Source: Glycomyces salinus (lineage in GTDB: Bacteria; Actinomycetota; Actinomycetes; Mycobacteriales; Micromonosporaceae). From it: a stretch of 52,558 nucleotides of DNA. The notes beneath the pieces were generated by a model that was not told where the DNA came from, ran no database searches, and was given only the letters and a program-made list of their open reading frames with translations. The position numbers and the translations under genes are program-made. Numbering within the stretch: the first letter of the stretch is position 1; each line of letters opens with the position of its first letter. The stretch spans positions 1 through 52,558 of the forward strand of contig NZ_JAELXW010000060.1 in the NCBI RefSeq assembly GCF_016428645.1, written 5' to 3'. Of the stretch, positions 9,339 to 20,630 are shown in pieces.

Positions 9339-9836
9339 CTATAAGCTCACCTGGGAGAGCCAGGACTGCTCCTCGCCCCCGCCGGCCTGCCGGTAGGGCT
9401 CGAGATCGCGGTCCCACTCCAGACCCAGCAGCTGGTCGAGGCCGCTTCGCAGGGCCTCGTTGCCGGTCGTGGTCGCCAGGAGGGCGCGGATGCGGTCCTC
9501 GGCGATCATGACGCCGCCGCCGGCCCCCATCGCCGCGCGGTAGAGGCCGCGGCCAGGCACGTGCATGATGCGCGTGCCGTCGATGCCGGGGCTCGGCTCC
9601 TCGGTGACCTCGAAGCGGAGCATGTTCCACTGCGCCAGCGCCTTCGCGACGTCGGCGGCCATGCCCGGATCGCCGGCCCAGGGGCGCTCGGCGCGCATGT
9701 TCCCGCGCTCGACCTCCTGCGGAGACCAACCGAGCTTGACGGAGTTCGATCCGAGGACACGTCCGATCGCCCACTCGACGTGCGGGCACACCGCCGGCGG
9801 GCTGGAGTGGATGTAGATCACGCCGCGTGTCTGCAT
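9339..9836 (-). CDS. DUF3145 family protein
   Basis: 165 residues. The start MQTRGVIYIHSSPPAVCPHVEWAIG and the segment RPWAGDPGMAADVAKALAQWNMLRFEVTEE are typical of actinobacterial DUF3145 proteins, whose function is not known. ATG 9836 is preceded by AAGGAGGTG at ideal spacing; an in-frame upstream start would add 15 residues without a ribosome site. No membrane segment or signal peptide. The upstream side is a long non-coding stretch. Confidence 0.88.
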   Translation of the reverse strand: MQTRGVIYIHSSPPAVCPHVEWAIGRVLGSNSVKLGWSPQEVERGNMRAERPWAGDPGMAADVAKALAQWNMLRFEVTEEPSPGIDGTRIMHVPGRGLYRAAMGAGGGVMIAEDRIRALLATTTGNEALRSGLDQLLGLEWDRDLEPYRQAGGGEEQSWLSQVSL

Positions 9837-10227
9837 CGCGCACCTCCTTGGGAATCGGCGTATCTCTTGAGTACGGATCACTCCTTGTGGTCAATTCGAG
9901 ACGATTCGAAGTCTCCCAACGGGTATCGACCGGGTAGAGCAAGGGATGAACTCGAACCCGGCACGCTATTCCGCTCAGTTACATACTGACAGCTCTGAAC
10001 ACATCGCGCTAGGCTTAAAGCGCTCCGAGCACTCATTTTTTAGATGATTCGATGCATCACATCCTCGCCATGTGCTAGGAGGCGGAACGCGGGCCTGAGA
10101 TACACTGGGTCGTAGACCGGCATACTGTCGGTTTTCTTTTGTGGTCCAACCCAGGTTCAGTGCCCTACAAGGGGCCGCTGCCTGCGTCTGGCCGAGCAAT
10201 CGTCTTACACATGGTGAGGAGACCGGC
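9837..10227. other. 391-bp intergenic region between divergent genes
   Basis: AT-richer than its surroundings. It contains short inverted repeats (GAGAC/GTCTC around 9898-9917, GATGCATC near 10051) and the weak -10-like TACACT near 10103. A possible weak hairpin before TTTTCTTTT lies near 10118-10140, which could be a leader terminator for the downstream gene. No tRNA or known riboswitch is recognisable. Confidence 0.4.
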
Positions 10228-10581
10228 GTGGCAGCCAACACTTCGAAAACAGCACGCGCTTCCGTCAAGGCCGGCCAGAAGGCAGGCAAGGCGGGCGGAC
10301 TCAACGTTCTCGGGGAATTCAAGTACCTGATCCCGCTCAACAAGGGCAAGCACGTGTACCTGCGCGACCTGACCGATGGCAGCACCAAGCACTTCGCCAC
10401 CGGTTCGGACGACTTCGCCGAGGCCGTCAAGGTCCTCGCCGAGGCCGGGCACGGCGAGAAGATCAAGGCCGAGATCGAGGCCTTCGCCGCCGACCTGCCC
10501 GCCGAGCAGGGCTGGGACACCACCTTGAAGTCCCTCGAAGAGGCCGGTGCTTTCGGCGAGGTCGCCGAGGCCGCCGCCTGA
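10228..10581 (+). CDS. Small conserved-looking protein of unknown function
   Basis: 117 residues from GTG 10228, preceded by GAGGAG; the frame is open upstream to 10141 but without a ribosome site. The N-terminal ~25 residues are Ala/Lys/Ser-rich and disordered-looking (NTSKTARASVKAGQKAGKAG). The rest is compact: LNVLGEFKYLIPLNKGKHVYLRDL, then a helical acidic C-terminal half (FAEAVKVLAEAGHGEKIKAEIEAF, TTLKSLEEAGAFGEVAEAAA). No signal peptide or membrane segment. It is a single-gene unit with its own leader and a clear terminator. I do not recognise the family. Confidence 0.75.
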   Translation: MAANTSKTARASVKAGQKAGKAGGLNVLGEFKYLIPLNKGKHVYLRDLTDGSTKHFATGSDDFAEAVKVLAEAGHGEKIKAEIEAFAADLPAEQGWDTTLKSLEEAGAFGEVAEAAA

Positions 10582-10599
10582 GGCACCCGATACGGCAGA

Positions 10600-10626
10600 G
10601 GCTCCTTCCGCACGGCGGAGGGAGCC
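10600..10626 (+). terminator. Rho-independent-type terminator
   Basis: GGCTCCTTCCG (10600-10610) pairs with CGGAGGGAGCC (10616-10626) with one wobble, followed by TTCTTCC. It sits between the convergent 117-residue gene and the kinase gene. Confidence 0.8.
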
Positions 10627-10644
10627 TTCTTCCGTCTCCGGGCC

Positions 10645-12414
10645 CTATCCTTCGGACTCCTCGTCGTCGGTGCACACCGGCTCCGACATGGGCGTGTAAC
10701 TCACTTCCCAGAGCGCGGCCACCTGGAAGCAGTACTCCTCGTCGGGGATGAGCCCGCCCGTGCTCAACTCGAGCTCCACGGTCTCCCCGAGGTTGGACGC
10801 CTGGTCGTCGCCGACGCGCTGCCCCAGCACGTAGTACTGCAACTGCGATTCGGCCTCGTCGGCGGTCGCCGGGGCCTCCCAGGTCAGCGTGACCTCGCCG
10901 TCGATCCACGAGGCGATCTGGACGTTGCGCGGCGCGTCGGCGCCCTCGGTCTCGGCCTCGGGTACGTCGTCGACGCCGTCGGAGTTGAACAGCCACAGCC
11001 AGCCGACCACGACCAGCGAGAGCACGACCGTGATCACCAGGCCCAGGACCAGGTACGGCTTGAGGCCGCGCCCCTCTTCCGCGGCCGGGGCCTTGGCGGG
11101 CTTGGCCGGCCCCGCGCTGCGCTTGCCGCCGTCGCGGGAGATGACCGGCGGGGCGAACGCCGCCGGCTGCCCCGGCGGAGCCGACTGCGGCGGCGCGGGT
11201 GCGGCCCCCTGCGGCGCCCACGGCGTGCTCGGCGGCTGCATGCTCACCGGCGCCTGCGGAGGCGCAGAATGCGGAGCCGCCGAGACCGGCGGCGCGCCCT
11301 CGGCAACGTAGTTCTGCATCGCGTTCGGAGCGCTGCTGACCGGCGCCGAGCCGTCCAGCTGGCCCGAGTACCGCGGGTCCGCCGGCTGCCCCAGCTGCGC
11401 GCCGTAGCCGCCGGTCGACCCGAGCGTGTAGGCCGAATCGGGCGAGTTCGGAGGCTGCGAGCCGACCGGCGCGAACGGATCCAGCGGCCCCATCTGCGGC
11501 GGCCGGCTCTCCAAGGGCCGGTAGACCGTGGCCTCGTTGCTGACGTCGCCGATCTTGGCCGGGCCCCCGATCTTCGCGATCCCGCCGGTGGAACCGAACA
11601 GGCCCCGCTGGAGCTCCTCGGCGAAGGCGGCGCAGGACTCCGGACGCCGCGCCGGATCCCGCGAGAGCGAGCGCAGCAGCAGGCCCTCGAGCCACTCGGG
11701 GACGTCGTCGCGCTGGAGCTTCGGGGGCTGGGCCTCCGAGGTGACCCGCTCGCGGTGTGTGTCCGGGTCGGTCCCGCCCTCGGGGTTGGCGAACGGCGCG
11801 TGCCCGGCCAGCAGGTGCCACATGCTCGAAGCGAGGCTGAACAGGTCGCTGGCGGCGGTCTGGGCCTGACGCAGCAGTGCCTCCGGTGAGGCGTGGAGCG
11901 GGGTGAGCTTGTCGATCGCCTCGGTCGCCGACAGCGCCGCCGGGGCGCGGGCGATCCCGAAGTCCGCCAGCGCCGGACCGTACTGGCCCCGCAGGATGTT
12001 CTGCGGTTTGACGTCCCGGTGCAGGATGTTCGCGTTGTGCGCCGCCTGGAGCGCCTGTCCGATCTTGATGCCCACGTCGACGACGTCGCCGACCGGCAGC
12101 GGGCCGTCCGCCTTGAGGATCGCCGAATAGGAGCCGCCGTCGCAGTACTCCATGACGATGTACGGCTGCCCGATCTGGGTCGAACCGGTGTCGATGATCG
12201 AGACGATGTGGGGGTGGTTGGAGACCGCGACGGTGGCCTCGAGCTCTTTGGAGACCGAATCGGCGGTCGTCATGTCGTCGTCGACCAGGAGGACCTTGAC
12301 GGCCACGGTCCGGTCGAGCCGCTCCTGGACGGCGCGGTAGACGAACGCGGTCGACCCGTGCGCGACCATCTCGAAGTCGCGGAAGCCGGGGATGTCCGGA
12401 GTGGGGGAGCTCAA
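10645..12414 (-). CDS. Transmembrane Ser/Thr protein kinase with extracellular Fn3-like domain
   Basis: 589 residues. The kinase domain spans about 13-270 and is complete: Lys40 in VAVK, HRD at 132-134 (LHRDVKPQNI), DFG at 151-153. The P-loop is unusual (VAHGSTAFVYRA), with fewer glycines than normal. A Pro/Ala/Gln-rich linker runs to ~450, a membrane helix is at about 454-476, and a ~90-residue outer domain (VTLTWEAPATADEAE, YCFQVAALWEVSYTPMSEPV) looks like fibronectin type III. The start is TTG 12414: no ATG/GTG lies upstream before an in-frame stop. It is the last gene of the otsA, otsB-GH15 strand run but is separated by a 12-bp hairpin, so it may be transcribed independently. Confidence 0.9.
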   Translation of the reverse strand: MSSPTPDIPGFRDFEMVAHGSTAFVYRAVQERLDRTVAVKVLLVDDDMTTADSVSKELEATVAVSNHPHIVSIIDTGSTQIGQPYIVMEYCDGGSYSAILKADGPLPVGDVVDVGIKIGQALQAAHNANILHRDVKPQNILRGQYGPALADFGIARAPAALSATEAIDKLTPLHASPEALLRQAQTAASDLFSLASSMWHLLAGHAPFANPEGGTDPDTHRERVTSEAQPPKLQRDDVPEWLEGLLLRSLSRDPARRPESCAAFAEELQRGLFGSTGGIAKIGGPAKIGDVSNEATVYRPLESRPPQMGPLDPFAPVGSQPPNSPDSAYTLGSTGGYGAQLGQPADPRYSGQLDGSAPVSSAPNAMQNYVAEGAPPVSAAPHSAPPQAPVSMQPPSTPWAPQGAAPAPPQSAPPGQPAAFAPPVISRDGGKRSAGPAKPAKAPAAEEGRGLKPYLVLGLVITVVLSLVVVGWLWLFNSDGVDDVPEAETEGADAPRNVQIASWIDGEVTLTWEAPATADEAESQLQYYVLGQRVGDDQASNLGETVELELSTGGLIPDEEYCFQVAALWEVSYTPMSEPVCTDDEESEG

Positions 12415-12426
12415 GGGTGCGGCTTT

Positions 12427-12470
12427 CTGTTGGGGACGAGCAGTGAAGAACGTTCAAGCGTCCCCAACAG
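12427..12470 (-). terminator. Hairpin between otsB-GH15 and kinase genes
   Basis: CTGTTGGGGACG (12427-12438) is exactly complementary to 12459-12470 with a 20-nt loop. It lies after the otsB-GH15 stop and within the leader of the kinase gene, so it may be a terminator or leader structure. Confidence 0.6.
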
Positions 12471-12484
12471 ATTAGCCGCCGCTT

Positions 12485-15079
12485 CTAAATGTGCCCGGCC
12501 TGCCCGTTGAGCAGGTTCGCGACCCGGATCAGGCCCAGGTGCGAGTACGCCTGCGGGTGGTTGCCCAGGCCGCGCTCGGCGATCGGGTCCCACTGCTCGG
12601 GCAGCAGGCCGGTCGGTCCGGCGCAGGCGAGGATCTGCTCGAACAGCTCCTCGGCATCGGTCCGGCGGCCCACCTGCATGTACGCCTCGGCCATCCAGGC
12701 CGCGCACAGGATGAACCCGCCTTCGGTGCCCGGCAGGCCGTCGTCGCGGTGGTACCGGTAGACCGTCGGACCGCTGCGCAGGCCCGCCTCGATCTTCAGG
12801 ACCGTCTTGAGATACCGCGGGTCGTCGGGCTCCAGCAGCCCGGACAGGCCCACCCACAGGCTGGCCGCGTCCAGGTCGTCGTGCCCGTAGGCGGCCGTGT
12901 AGGCCCCGACCTCGTCGTTCCAGCCCAGCTCCAGCACGTTCCCCGCGATCGAGTCGCGCAGCTTGGGCCAGGTGGGGCCGTACTCCATGCCGAACTGCTC
13001 GGCGACCTTGAGCGCGCGGTCGACCGTCGCCCAGCACATGACCTTGGAGTAGACGTGGTGGCGCGGCGCCTGCCTGGCCTCCCAGATGCCGTGGTCGGGC
13101 TCGTGCCAGCGCTTCTCTACCGCCTCGACCATGCTGGTCATGACCGACTGCTCGAAGTCGGTCAGGTGGCCGCGGCGCTGCGCGACCGACTCGATGAGCA
13201 TCGCCACCGGCCCGAACACGTCGAGCTGCACCTGGCTGGAGGCGGCGTTGTTGATGCGCACCGGCCGCGAGCCGGCGTAGCCGGGCAGGGTGTCGATGAT
13301 CGCCTCGGGGGAGGGGGCGGCGCCCTCGATGTCGTAGAGCGGGGCGAGGCGCTCGGGGTGCCCCACGGTGCGTTCGATGATCCCTGCCACGTATTCGAAG
13401 TACGACTCGGCCTCGGTGAGCGAGCCGAGGTCGACCAGGGCGTGCGCGGTCATGGCCGCGTCGCGGATCCAGCAGAACCGGTAGTCCCAGTTGCGGACCC
13501 CGCCCAGCTCCTCGGGCAGCGAGGTGGTGCCGGCGGCCAGGATCGCGCCGGTCGGCTGGTAGCACAGGGCCCGGAGCGTCAGCGCCGAGCGCGAGACCGC
13601 CTCGGGCTCGGTGAGCGGGAGCTTCAGCGACTCCGACCAGTTGCGCCAACCGGCCTCGGTGGTGCGCCGCCGCACCTTGACCGGCGGCTTCCACGCGTCC
13701 AGGTCGTCGACGCCGCAGCGCATCTCGAGGGTCAACTCGCCGCCGATCTGGCTCAGATCGACCCGGGCGGTGGCCAGGCAGTGCTGGCCGTCGTGCTCGA
13801 CGCGCCACTCCACGCCGGGGCTGCGCAGGCTGATCGGCTCGTTGGCGCTCAGGACCTTCAGGCCCGACTCGTCGATCGGCTGGAGCTGCACGGGCATCTG
13901 CCCGAACTCCGGGCGCGGCGCGAAGGTGATCTCGACCGGGACCTCACCGGTGATCTGGCGGACCAGGACCGTGGCGTTGAGGTCGCCGCGGCGCCGCGGG
14001 GTGGAGTCCATCCAGTCGGTGACCGTCAGGCCCGGCCAGCGGGTCTCGACGGTCATCGTCCCGGCCACGTACCGCTGCCCCAGCGGGATGCCGGCGTTGA
14101 CCGGCTGCACGGTGAAGTGCCCGGCGTGCTCCCCGCCGAGCAGCTCGGCGAAGATCGAGCCCGAGTCCGGGCGCGGGTGGCACATCCACGCCACCCGCCC
14201 GTCCGGGCTCAGCAGTGCGTGGTTGGCCCCGTCGGCGACCATCGTGTGCCGCTCGATGAGCTGGGCCGACTCGCCCTGGAGCCAGGACCGGCGGGTGTCG
14301 ACCAGCTGCGCGAGCAGCTTCGCGACATCCTGCGGATCGGCGATCCGGTGCGTGGCCCGGGTGGGCCCGGACCCGACCCGCACGCCGATGTCGGGGCCGT
14401 GGAGGTTCGCAAACGCGTTCTCGTCGGTCACGTCGTCGCCGAGGAACAGCACGGCCGAGGCCCCCAGCTGATGGCGCAGCTTGTCCAGGGCGTCGCCCTT
14501 GTGGGTGGTCACCACCGACAGGTCGATGACCGCCTTGCCCTCGGTGGTCTGCACCCCGTCCCAAGTGGAAGGGCCTTCCAGGGCCGCCCTGACCGCCGCA
14601 TCGGCGTCGCTCTCGGTCGCTTCCCTGACGTGCAGCGCCGCCCCGGCCGGCTTCGGCTCGACCCGGGCGCCCTCGTAGCGCTCGGCGAGGGCGGTCAGCT
14701 CGGCCACGAGCTTGTCCCGCCGCCGCTGGTCCTCGCTCGAGAGCGCCCGGGTGAAGCCGACGTCGAACTCCGAGCCGTGCGAACCGACCAGGTGGATCTC
14801 GCTGGGGAGCCGCGAGAGCGCCGCCAGGTCCCGCAGCGCGCGCCCCGAGACGACCGCGACCTTCGTCTGCGGCAGATTCGCGAGCGTTCGCAGCGCCGAC
14901 ACCGACTCCGGGATCGGCTTCGCCTGGGACGGATCGGTCACGATGGGGGCGAGCGTGCCGTCGTAGTCGCAGGCGATGAGCAGTTGCGGAACGCGAGCGA
15001 GTCTGGTCAGGGCCGAGCGAAGCTCGTCGGAGGAACTCAGTCCTTCGGGGCCGAGTCCCTCTGGGCTAGGTGCGGTCAT
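12485..15079 (-). CDS. Bifunctional trehalose-6-phosphate phosphatase / GH15 glycoside hydrolase fusion
   Basis: 864 residues, two complete enzymes in one chain. Residues ~1-262 are an OtsB-type HAD phosphatase: DYDGT at 38-42, VVSGR at 76-80, GDDVTDENAF at 214-223. Residues ~271-864 are a GH15 trehalase/glucoamylase-like (alpha/alpha)6 domain with the N-terminal beta-sandwich (ANHALLSPDGRVAWMCHPRP), NWDYRFCWIRDAAMTAHAL, and likely acid/base glutamates Glu786 (EGGFILCAAW) and Glu828 (LPEQWDP). OtsB makes trehalose; actinobacterial GH15 relatives are trehalases, so one polypeptide may both make and cleave trehalose. ATG 15079 has GGAG upstream; GTG 15097 lacks one. otsA lies 116 bp upstream on the same strand. 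Confidence 0.93.
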   Translation of the reverse strand: MTAPSPEGLGPEGLSSSDELRSALTRLARVPQLLIACDYDGTLAPIVTDPSQAKPIPESVSALRTLANLPQTKVAVVSGRALRDLAALSRLPSEIHLVGSHGSEFDVGFTRALSSEDQRRRDKLVAELTALAERYEGARVEPKPAGAALHVREATESDADAAVRAALEGPSTWDGVQTTEGKAVIDLSVVTTHKGDALDKLRHQLGASAVLFLGDDVTDENAFANLHGPDIGVRVGSGPTRATHRIADPQDVAKLLAQLVDTRRSWLQGESAQLIERHTMVADGANHALLSPDGRVAWMCHPRPDSGSIFAELLGGEHAGHFTVQPVNAGIPLGQRYVAGTMTVETRWPGLTVTDWMDSTPRRRGDLNATVLVRQITGEVPVEITFAPRPEFGQMPVQLQPIDESGLKVLSANEPISLRSPGVEWRVEHDGQHCLATARVDLSQIGGELTLEMRCGVDDLDAWKPPVKVRRRTTEAGWRNWSESLKLPLTEPEAVSRSALTLRALCYQPTGAILAAGTTSLPEELGGVRNWDYRFCWIRDAAMTAHALVDLGSLTEAESYFEYVAGIIERTVGHPERLAPLYDIEGAAPSPEAIIDTLPGYAGSRPVRINNAASSQVQLDVFGPVAMLIESVAQRRGHLTDFEQSVMTSMVEAVEKRWHEPDHGIWEARQAPRHHVYSKVMCWATVDRALKVAEQFGMEYGPTWPKLRDSIAGNVLELGWNDEVGAYTAAYGHDDLDAASLWVGLSGLLEPDDPRYLKTVLKIEAGLRSGPTVYRYHRDDGLPGTEGGFILCAAWMAEAYMQVGRRTDAEELFEQILACAGPTGLLPEQWDPIAERGLGNHPQAYSHLGLIRVANLLNGQAGHI

Positions 15080-15112
15080 CAGGCGTATCTCCAACACCGG
15101 TCAGTTGCGATT

Positions 15113-15128
15113 TTAGGCAAGTGCCTAA
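15113..15128. promoter_or_regulatory. Palindromic operator candidate between otsA and otsB-GH15
   Basis: TTAGGCA-AG-TGCCTAA, a perfect 7-2-7 palindrome, 34 bp before the otsB-GH15 start in a locally AT-rich stretch. The TTAGG half-sites are reminiscent of DtxR-family boxes but the spacing differs from the 19-bp iron box. The binding protein is unknown. Confidence 0.45.
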
Positions 15129-15195
15129 CAATGATGGCTAGCCGAATTTACGCTCACGAGCTTCGCCGAGAGGACCCGCCGGGCGCAGTTCGGAA

Positions 15196-16638
<1,443 letters not shown>

Positions 16639-16744
16639 TTTGGTAGTCCCTCCTTGGCACCAGATTACCGGCGGTGCCCGGGAGTGCCGCCGCCGTGACG
16701 CATCAGCCCCCGGGCGAGCCCGAATGGCGGGAATGGGGAGGGGC

Positions 16745-16772
16745 TTGACATCATTGAGCGGATCGATATCGA
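16745..16772 (+). promoter_or_regulatory. Candidate promoter of ettA
   Basis: Perfect -35 TTGACA at 16745-16750 with TATCGA at 16767-16772 after a 16-bp spacer, about 20 bp before the ettA start. The -10 match is modest. Confidence 0.45.
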
Positions 16773-16791
16773 GTGACGTTGAGGGATCAGT

Positions 16792-18471
<1,680 letters not shown>

Positions 18472-18473
18472 GG

Positions 18474-18875
18474 ATGGCCCGCTTCTCGGTGGACGTGGCC
18501 CTGCGCTGGTCGGACATGGACGCGTTCGGCCACGTCAACAACAACCAGTACCTGGTGCTGCTCGAAGAGGCCCGCGTGGCGCTGATGTTCGGCGCCGCCG
18601 GCGAGGCCGGCCTGGCCGGCTTCCGCGAGGGCATCGTGGTCGCCCGGCACGAGATCGACTTCCTGCTGCCGGTCACCGTGCCGGCCGAGGCCAGGGTGGA
18701 GCTGTGGATCGAGCGGATCGGCAACGCCTCGTTCACCGTCTCCTACGAGATCCACGCCGACGACAAGATGTGCGCGCGGGCCAAGTCGGTCCTGGTGCCC
18801 TACGACGTCGACGAGGGCCGTCCCCGCCGCCTCACCGACCCCGAGCGGGACTTCCTGCGGCAATGGGAAGCCTAG
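18474..18875 (+). CDS. Acyl-CoA thioesterase, 4HBT hotdog fold
   Basis: 133 residues. Single hotdog domain with the family signature [25 protein letters not shown]; the Asp in [10 protein letters not shown] is the usual catalytic acid of the YbgC/4HBT type. It hydrolyses acyl-CoA thioesters in the cytoplasm; the chain preference cannot be read. It starts 2 bp after the ettA stop and ends overlapping the next gene, so the three are co-transcribed. Counterpart of M. tuberculosis Rv2475c by position and type. Confidence 0.9.
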   Translation: MARFSVDVALRWSDMDAFGHVNNNQYLVLLEEARVALMFGAAGEAGLAGFREGIVVARHEIDFLLPVTVPAEARVELWIERIGNASFTVSYEIHADDKMCARAKSVLVPYDVDEGRPRRLTDPERDFLRQWEA

Positions 18876-19423
18876 GGCTCGCCGCCGACGACGCCGCCTT
18901 CGCCGCGCGCGTCGCGCGCCTCGACTCCGCCGCGCCCGTGCTCGTCCGGGACGGGCGCCTGTGGGCCCTCCTGCCGTTCGGAGTGCTGGCCTGCCGCGAA
19001 CTCGCCGGGGACTTCCCCGACGGCGTCTTCCGGGCCGCCGACCTCGGCGAGGGCCTGCGGGACGCGGACCCGGCAGGGGAGTGGCGCGGGCGGCTGCCCC
19101 GCGGCGACTGGGAGACGATCGAGTCCCTGCCGGCCCCCGAGGTCGCCAGGCTCGACCGCCAGGCCGCCGACGCGATCCGGGCCCGGCGGGGCCAGGGCGT
19201 CGGCGACCGCCGCCTGCGGGACGCGATGCTCGACCACGTCGCCGTGCGCGTCGAGCGCGGCGACGCCGAGTATCCCGTCCAGTTCCGGCTCGTGGCGGCG
19301 CTGATGCGCATGGGCTTCCTCGGAGAGGACCCGGTGAGGGTGCTCCGCGCCGGCAACCGCGTCGGTCTGGCGGCCACTTATGGCGTAGTCTGGGAACGCG
19401 AACGCGGCCTGCCCCTGCTCTGA
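18863..19423 (+). CDS. Conserved actinobacterial protein of unknown function
   Basis: 186 residues from ATG 18863, overlapping the thioesterase stop by 13 bp. Arg/Ala/Leu-rich and largely helical, with LDSAAPVLVRDGRLWALLPFGVLACRELAG, a central LDRQAADAIRARRGQGVGDRRLRD, and MRMGFLGEDPVRVLRAGNRVGLAATYG near the end. No membrane segment. The position after ettA and the thioesterase parallels M. tuberculosis Rv2474c, which supports it as a real gene; no activity can be assigned. It has no obvious Shine-Dalgarno apart from the coupled context. Confidence 0.8.
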   Translation: MGSLGLAADDAAFAARVARLDSAAPVLVRDGRLWALLPFGVLACRELAGDFPDGVFRAADLGEGLRDADPAGEWRGRLPRGDWETIESLPAPEVARLDRQAADAIRARRGQGVGDRRLRDAMLDHVAVRVERGDAEYPVQFRLVAALMRMGFLGEDPVRVLRAGNRVGLAATYGVVWERERGLPLL

Positions 19424-19739
19424 AGGCCGATCCCGACACTGACGGATACCCGACGTAGCGGGGGCTTCATGGGCCGATTCTCGCCACCGACGTATGAGAC
19501 GGGTGACAGTCAGGCCCAGCGCCTGCGAACGTGTGCGCGAGGCCTCATACTTTTGGACAGGAATGACTGACGGTTGTGCAATGTCGGTCCCAAGTCCTAG
19601 GCTGCTCAGCGTTACGGGACGTAACTTGGCAAAGCGCGAACAGCGCATATCCGGGTAAGTCCAGCAAGCCGGACGGCCAACGTTTAACCCAACTACTGCC
19701 GGTGATTCGCATTTTGGGTGGGAAAGGCGGACGACGAAT
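19424..19739. other. 316-bp intergenic region upstream of the YbjN-domain gene
   Basis: Contains the small inverted repeat GTTAC-GGGAC-GTAAC (19611-19625) and, just after it, a possible promoter TTGGCA (19626-19631) / TATCCG (19648-19653) with a 16-bp spacer. No RNA gene or open frame could be supported. Confidence 0.4.
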
Positions 19740-20495
19740 ATGGCATGGTGGCGCAGCAGCAGGAAGCGCGACTCCAAAGACGAGGCTTTCACCGAGCCGC
19801 TCTCAGAGAGCGACGGTGAACTCGGCGAGGCCGCCGACCGGGCGCAGGCCCGCGGCAGCCAGCCGAACGCGGTGCCGGCGCCTCGCACCGACTCCCCCGA
19901 TTTCGCCATGTCCGAACCCGAATCGGAGTTCGCGCACGCGGCCGCCGAACAGCTCTCCTTCGGCCCGGCCCGGGAGCAGATCTCCGAGGTCGACCGCTGG
20001 CACCTGATCAAGAGCGACCTGGAGGAGATCGACCCCGAGTTCGTCGCCGACCTCGAATCGATCGCCGCCGGAGCCCGCGACGAGCCCGCGCCGCTGGACC
20101 ACGACCGGATCGTGGCCGCGCTGAAAAACCTCGAGATCCGCTACCTGGTCGACGAGAACGGCGGGATCGTGGCCCTGTGGGAGCGCCACATCGTCCAGAT
20201 GCGCGCCGAAGGCCCCGAGCGCGACATCCTCGTGCTGCGCGCCCGCGCCTACCAGACCGTTCCCCGCGAATGGGCCGAGCGCGGCTTCGCGGCCATGAAC
20301 GAGTGGAACCGGACCCGCCGGTTCCTCAAGGCCTACCTCGGCGAGCCGACCGAGTCCGGCGCGCTGCCGGTCTTCGGCGAGATCCAGGTACCGGTCCGCC
20401 CCGGCATCACCGACGCGCTGCTCGAAGAGCTGATCGACTGCGGCACCGCCATTTCCGGCACGTTCGTCGAGTGGCTCGAAGGAGAGCTGCTCTAG
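19740..20495 (+). CDS. YbjN-domain protein
   Basis: 251 residues. A basic start (MAWWRSSRKRDSKDE), then a disordered acidic stretch to ~75. The rest is a YbjN/T3SS-chaperone-like alpha-beta domain: DHDRIVAALKNLEIRYLVDENGGIVALWERH, DILVLRARAYQTVP, MNEWNRTRRFLKAYL, and a C-terminal ITDALLEELIDCGTAISGTFVEWLE helix. YbjN proteins are thought to act as chaperones or regulators; no substrate is evident. ATG 19740 is preceded by a purine-rich GGAAAGGCGG. It is followed by the Pro-rich membrane gene on the same strand. Confidence 0.83.
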   Translation: MAWWRSSRKRDSKDEAFTEPLSESDGELGEAADRAQARGSQPNAVPAPRTDSPDFAMSEPESEFAHAAAEQLSFGPAREQISEVDRWHLIKSDLEEIDPEFVADLESIAAGARDEPAPLDHDRIVAALKNLEIRYLVDENGGIVALWERHIVQMRAEGPERDILVLRARAYQTVPREWAERGFAAMNEWNRTRRFLKAYLGEPTESGALPVFGEIQVPVRPGITDALLEELIDCGTAISGTFVEWLEGELL

Positions 20496-20630
20496 CCCCG
20501 AAAGTCCGTCCGGTATGGATGGATGTGGCGTGGATCGCCGCAGCTCTCCCACATCGAGGGACGGCGCGGCGAGCCGCCCATGGGTATCATTCAGGTGCCT
20601 CGACTGAACGATCGACCCCTGGAGCTCCCC

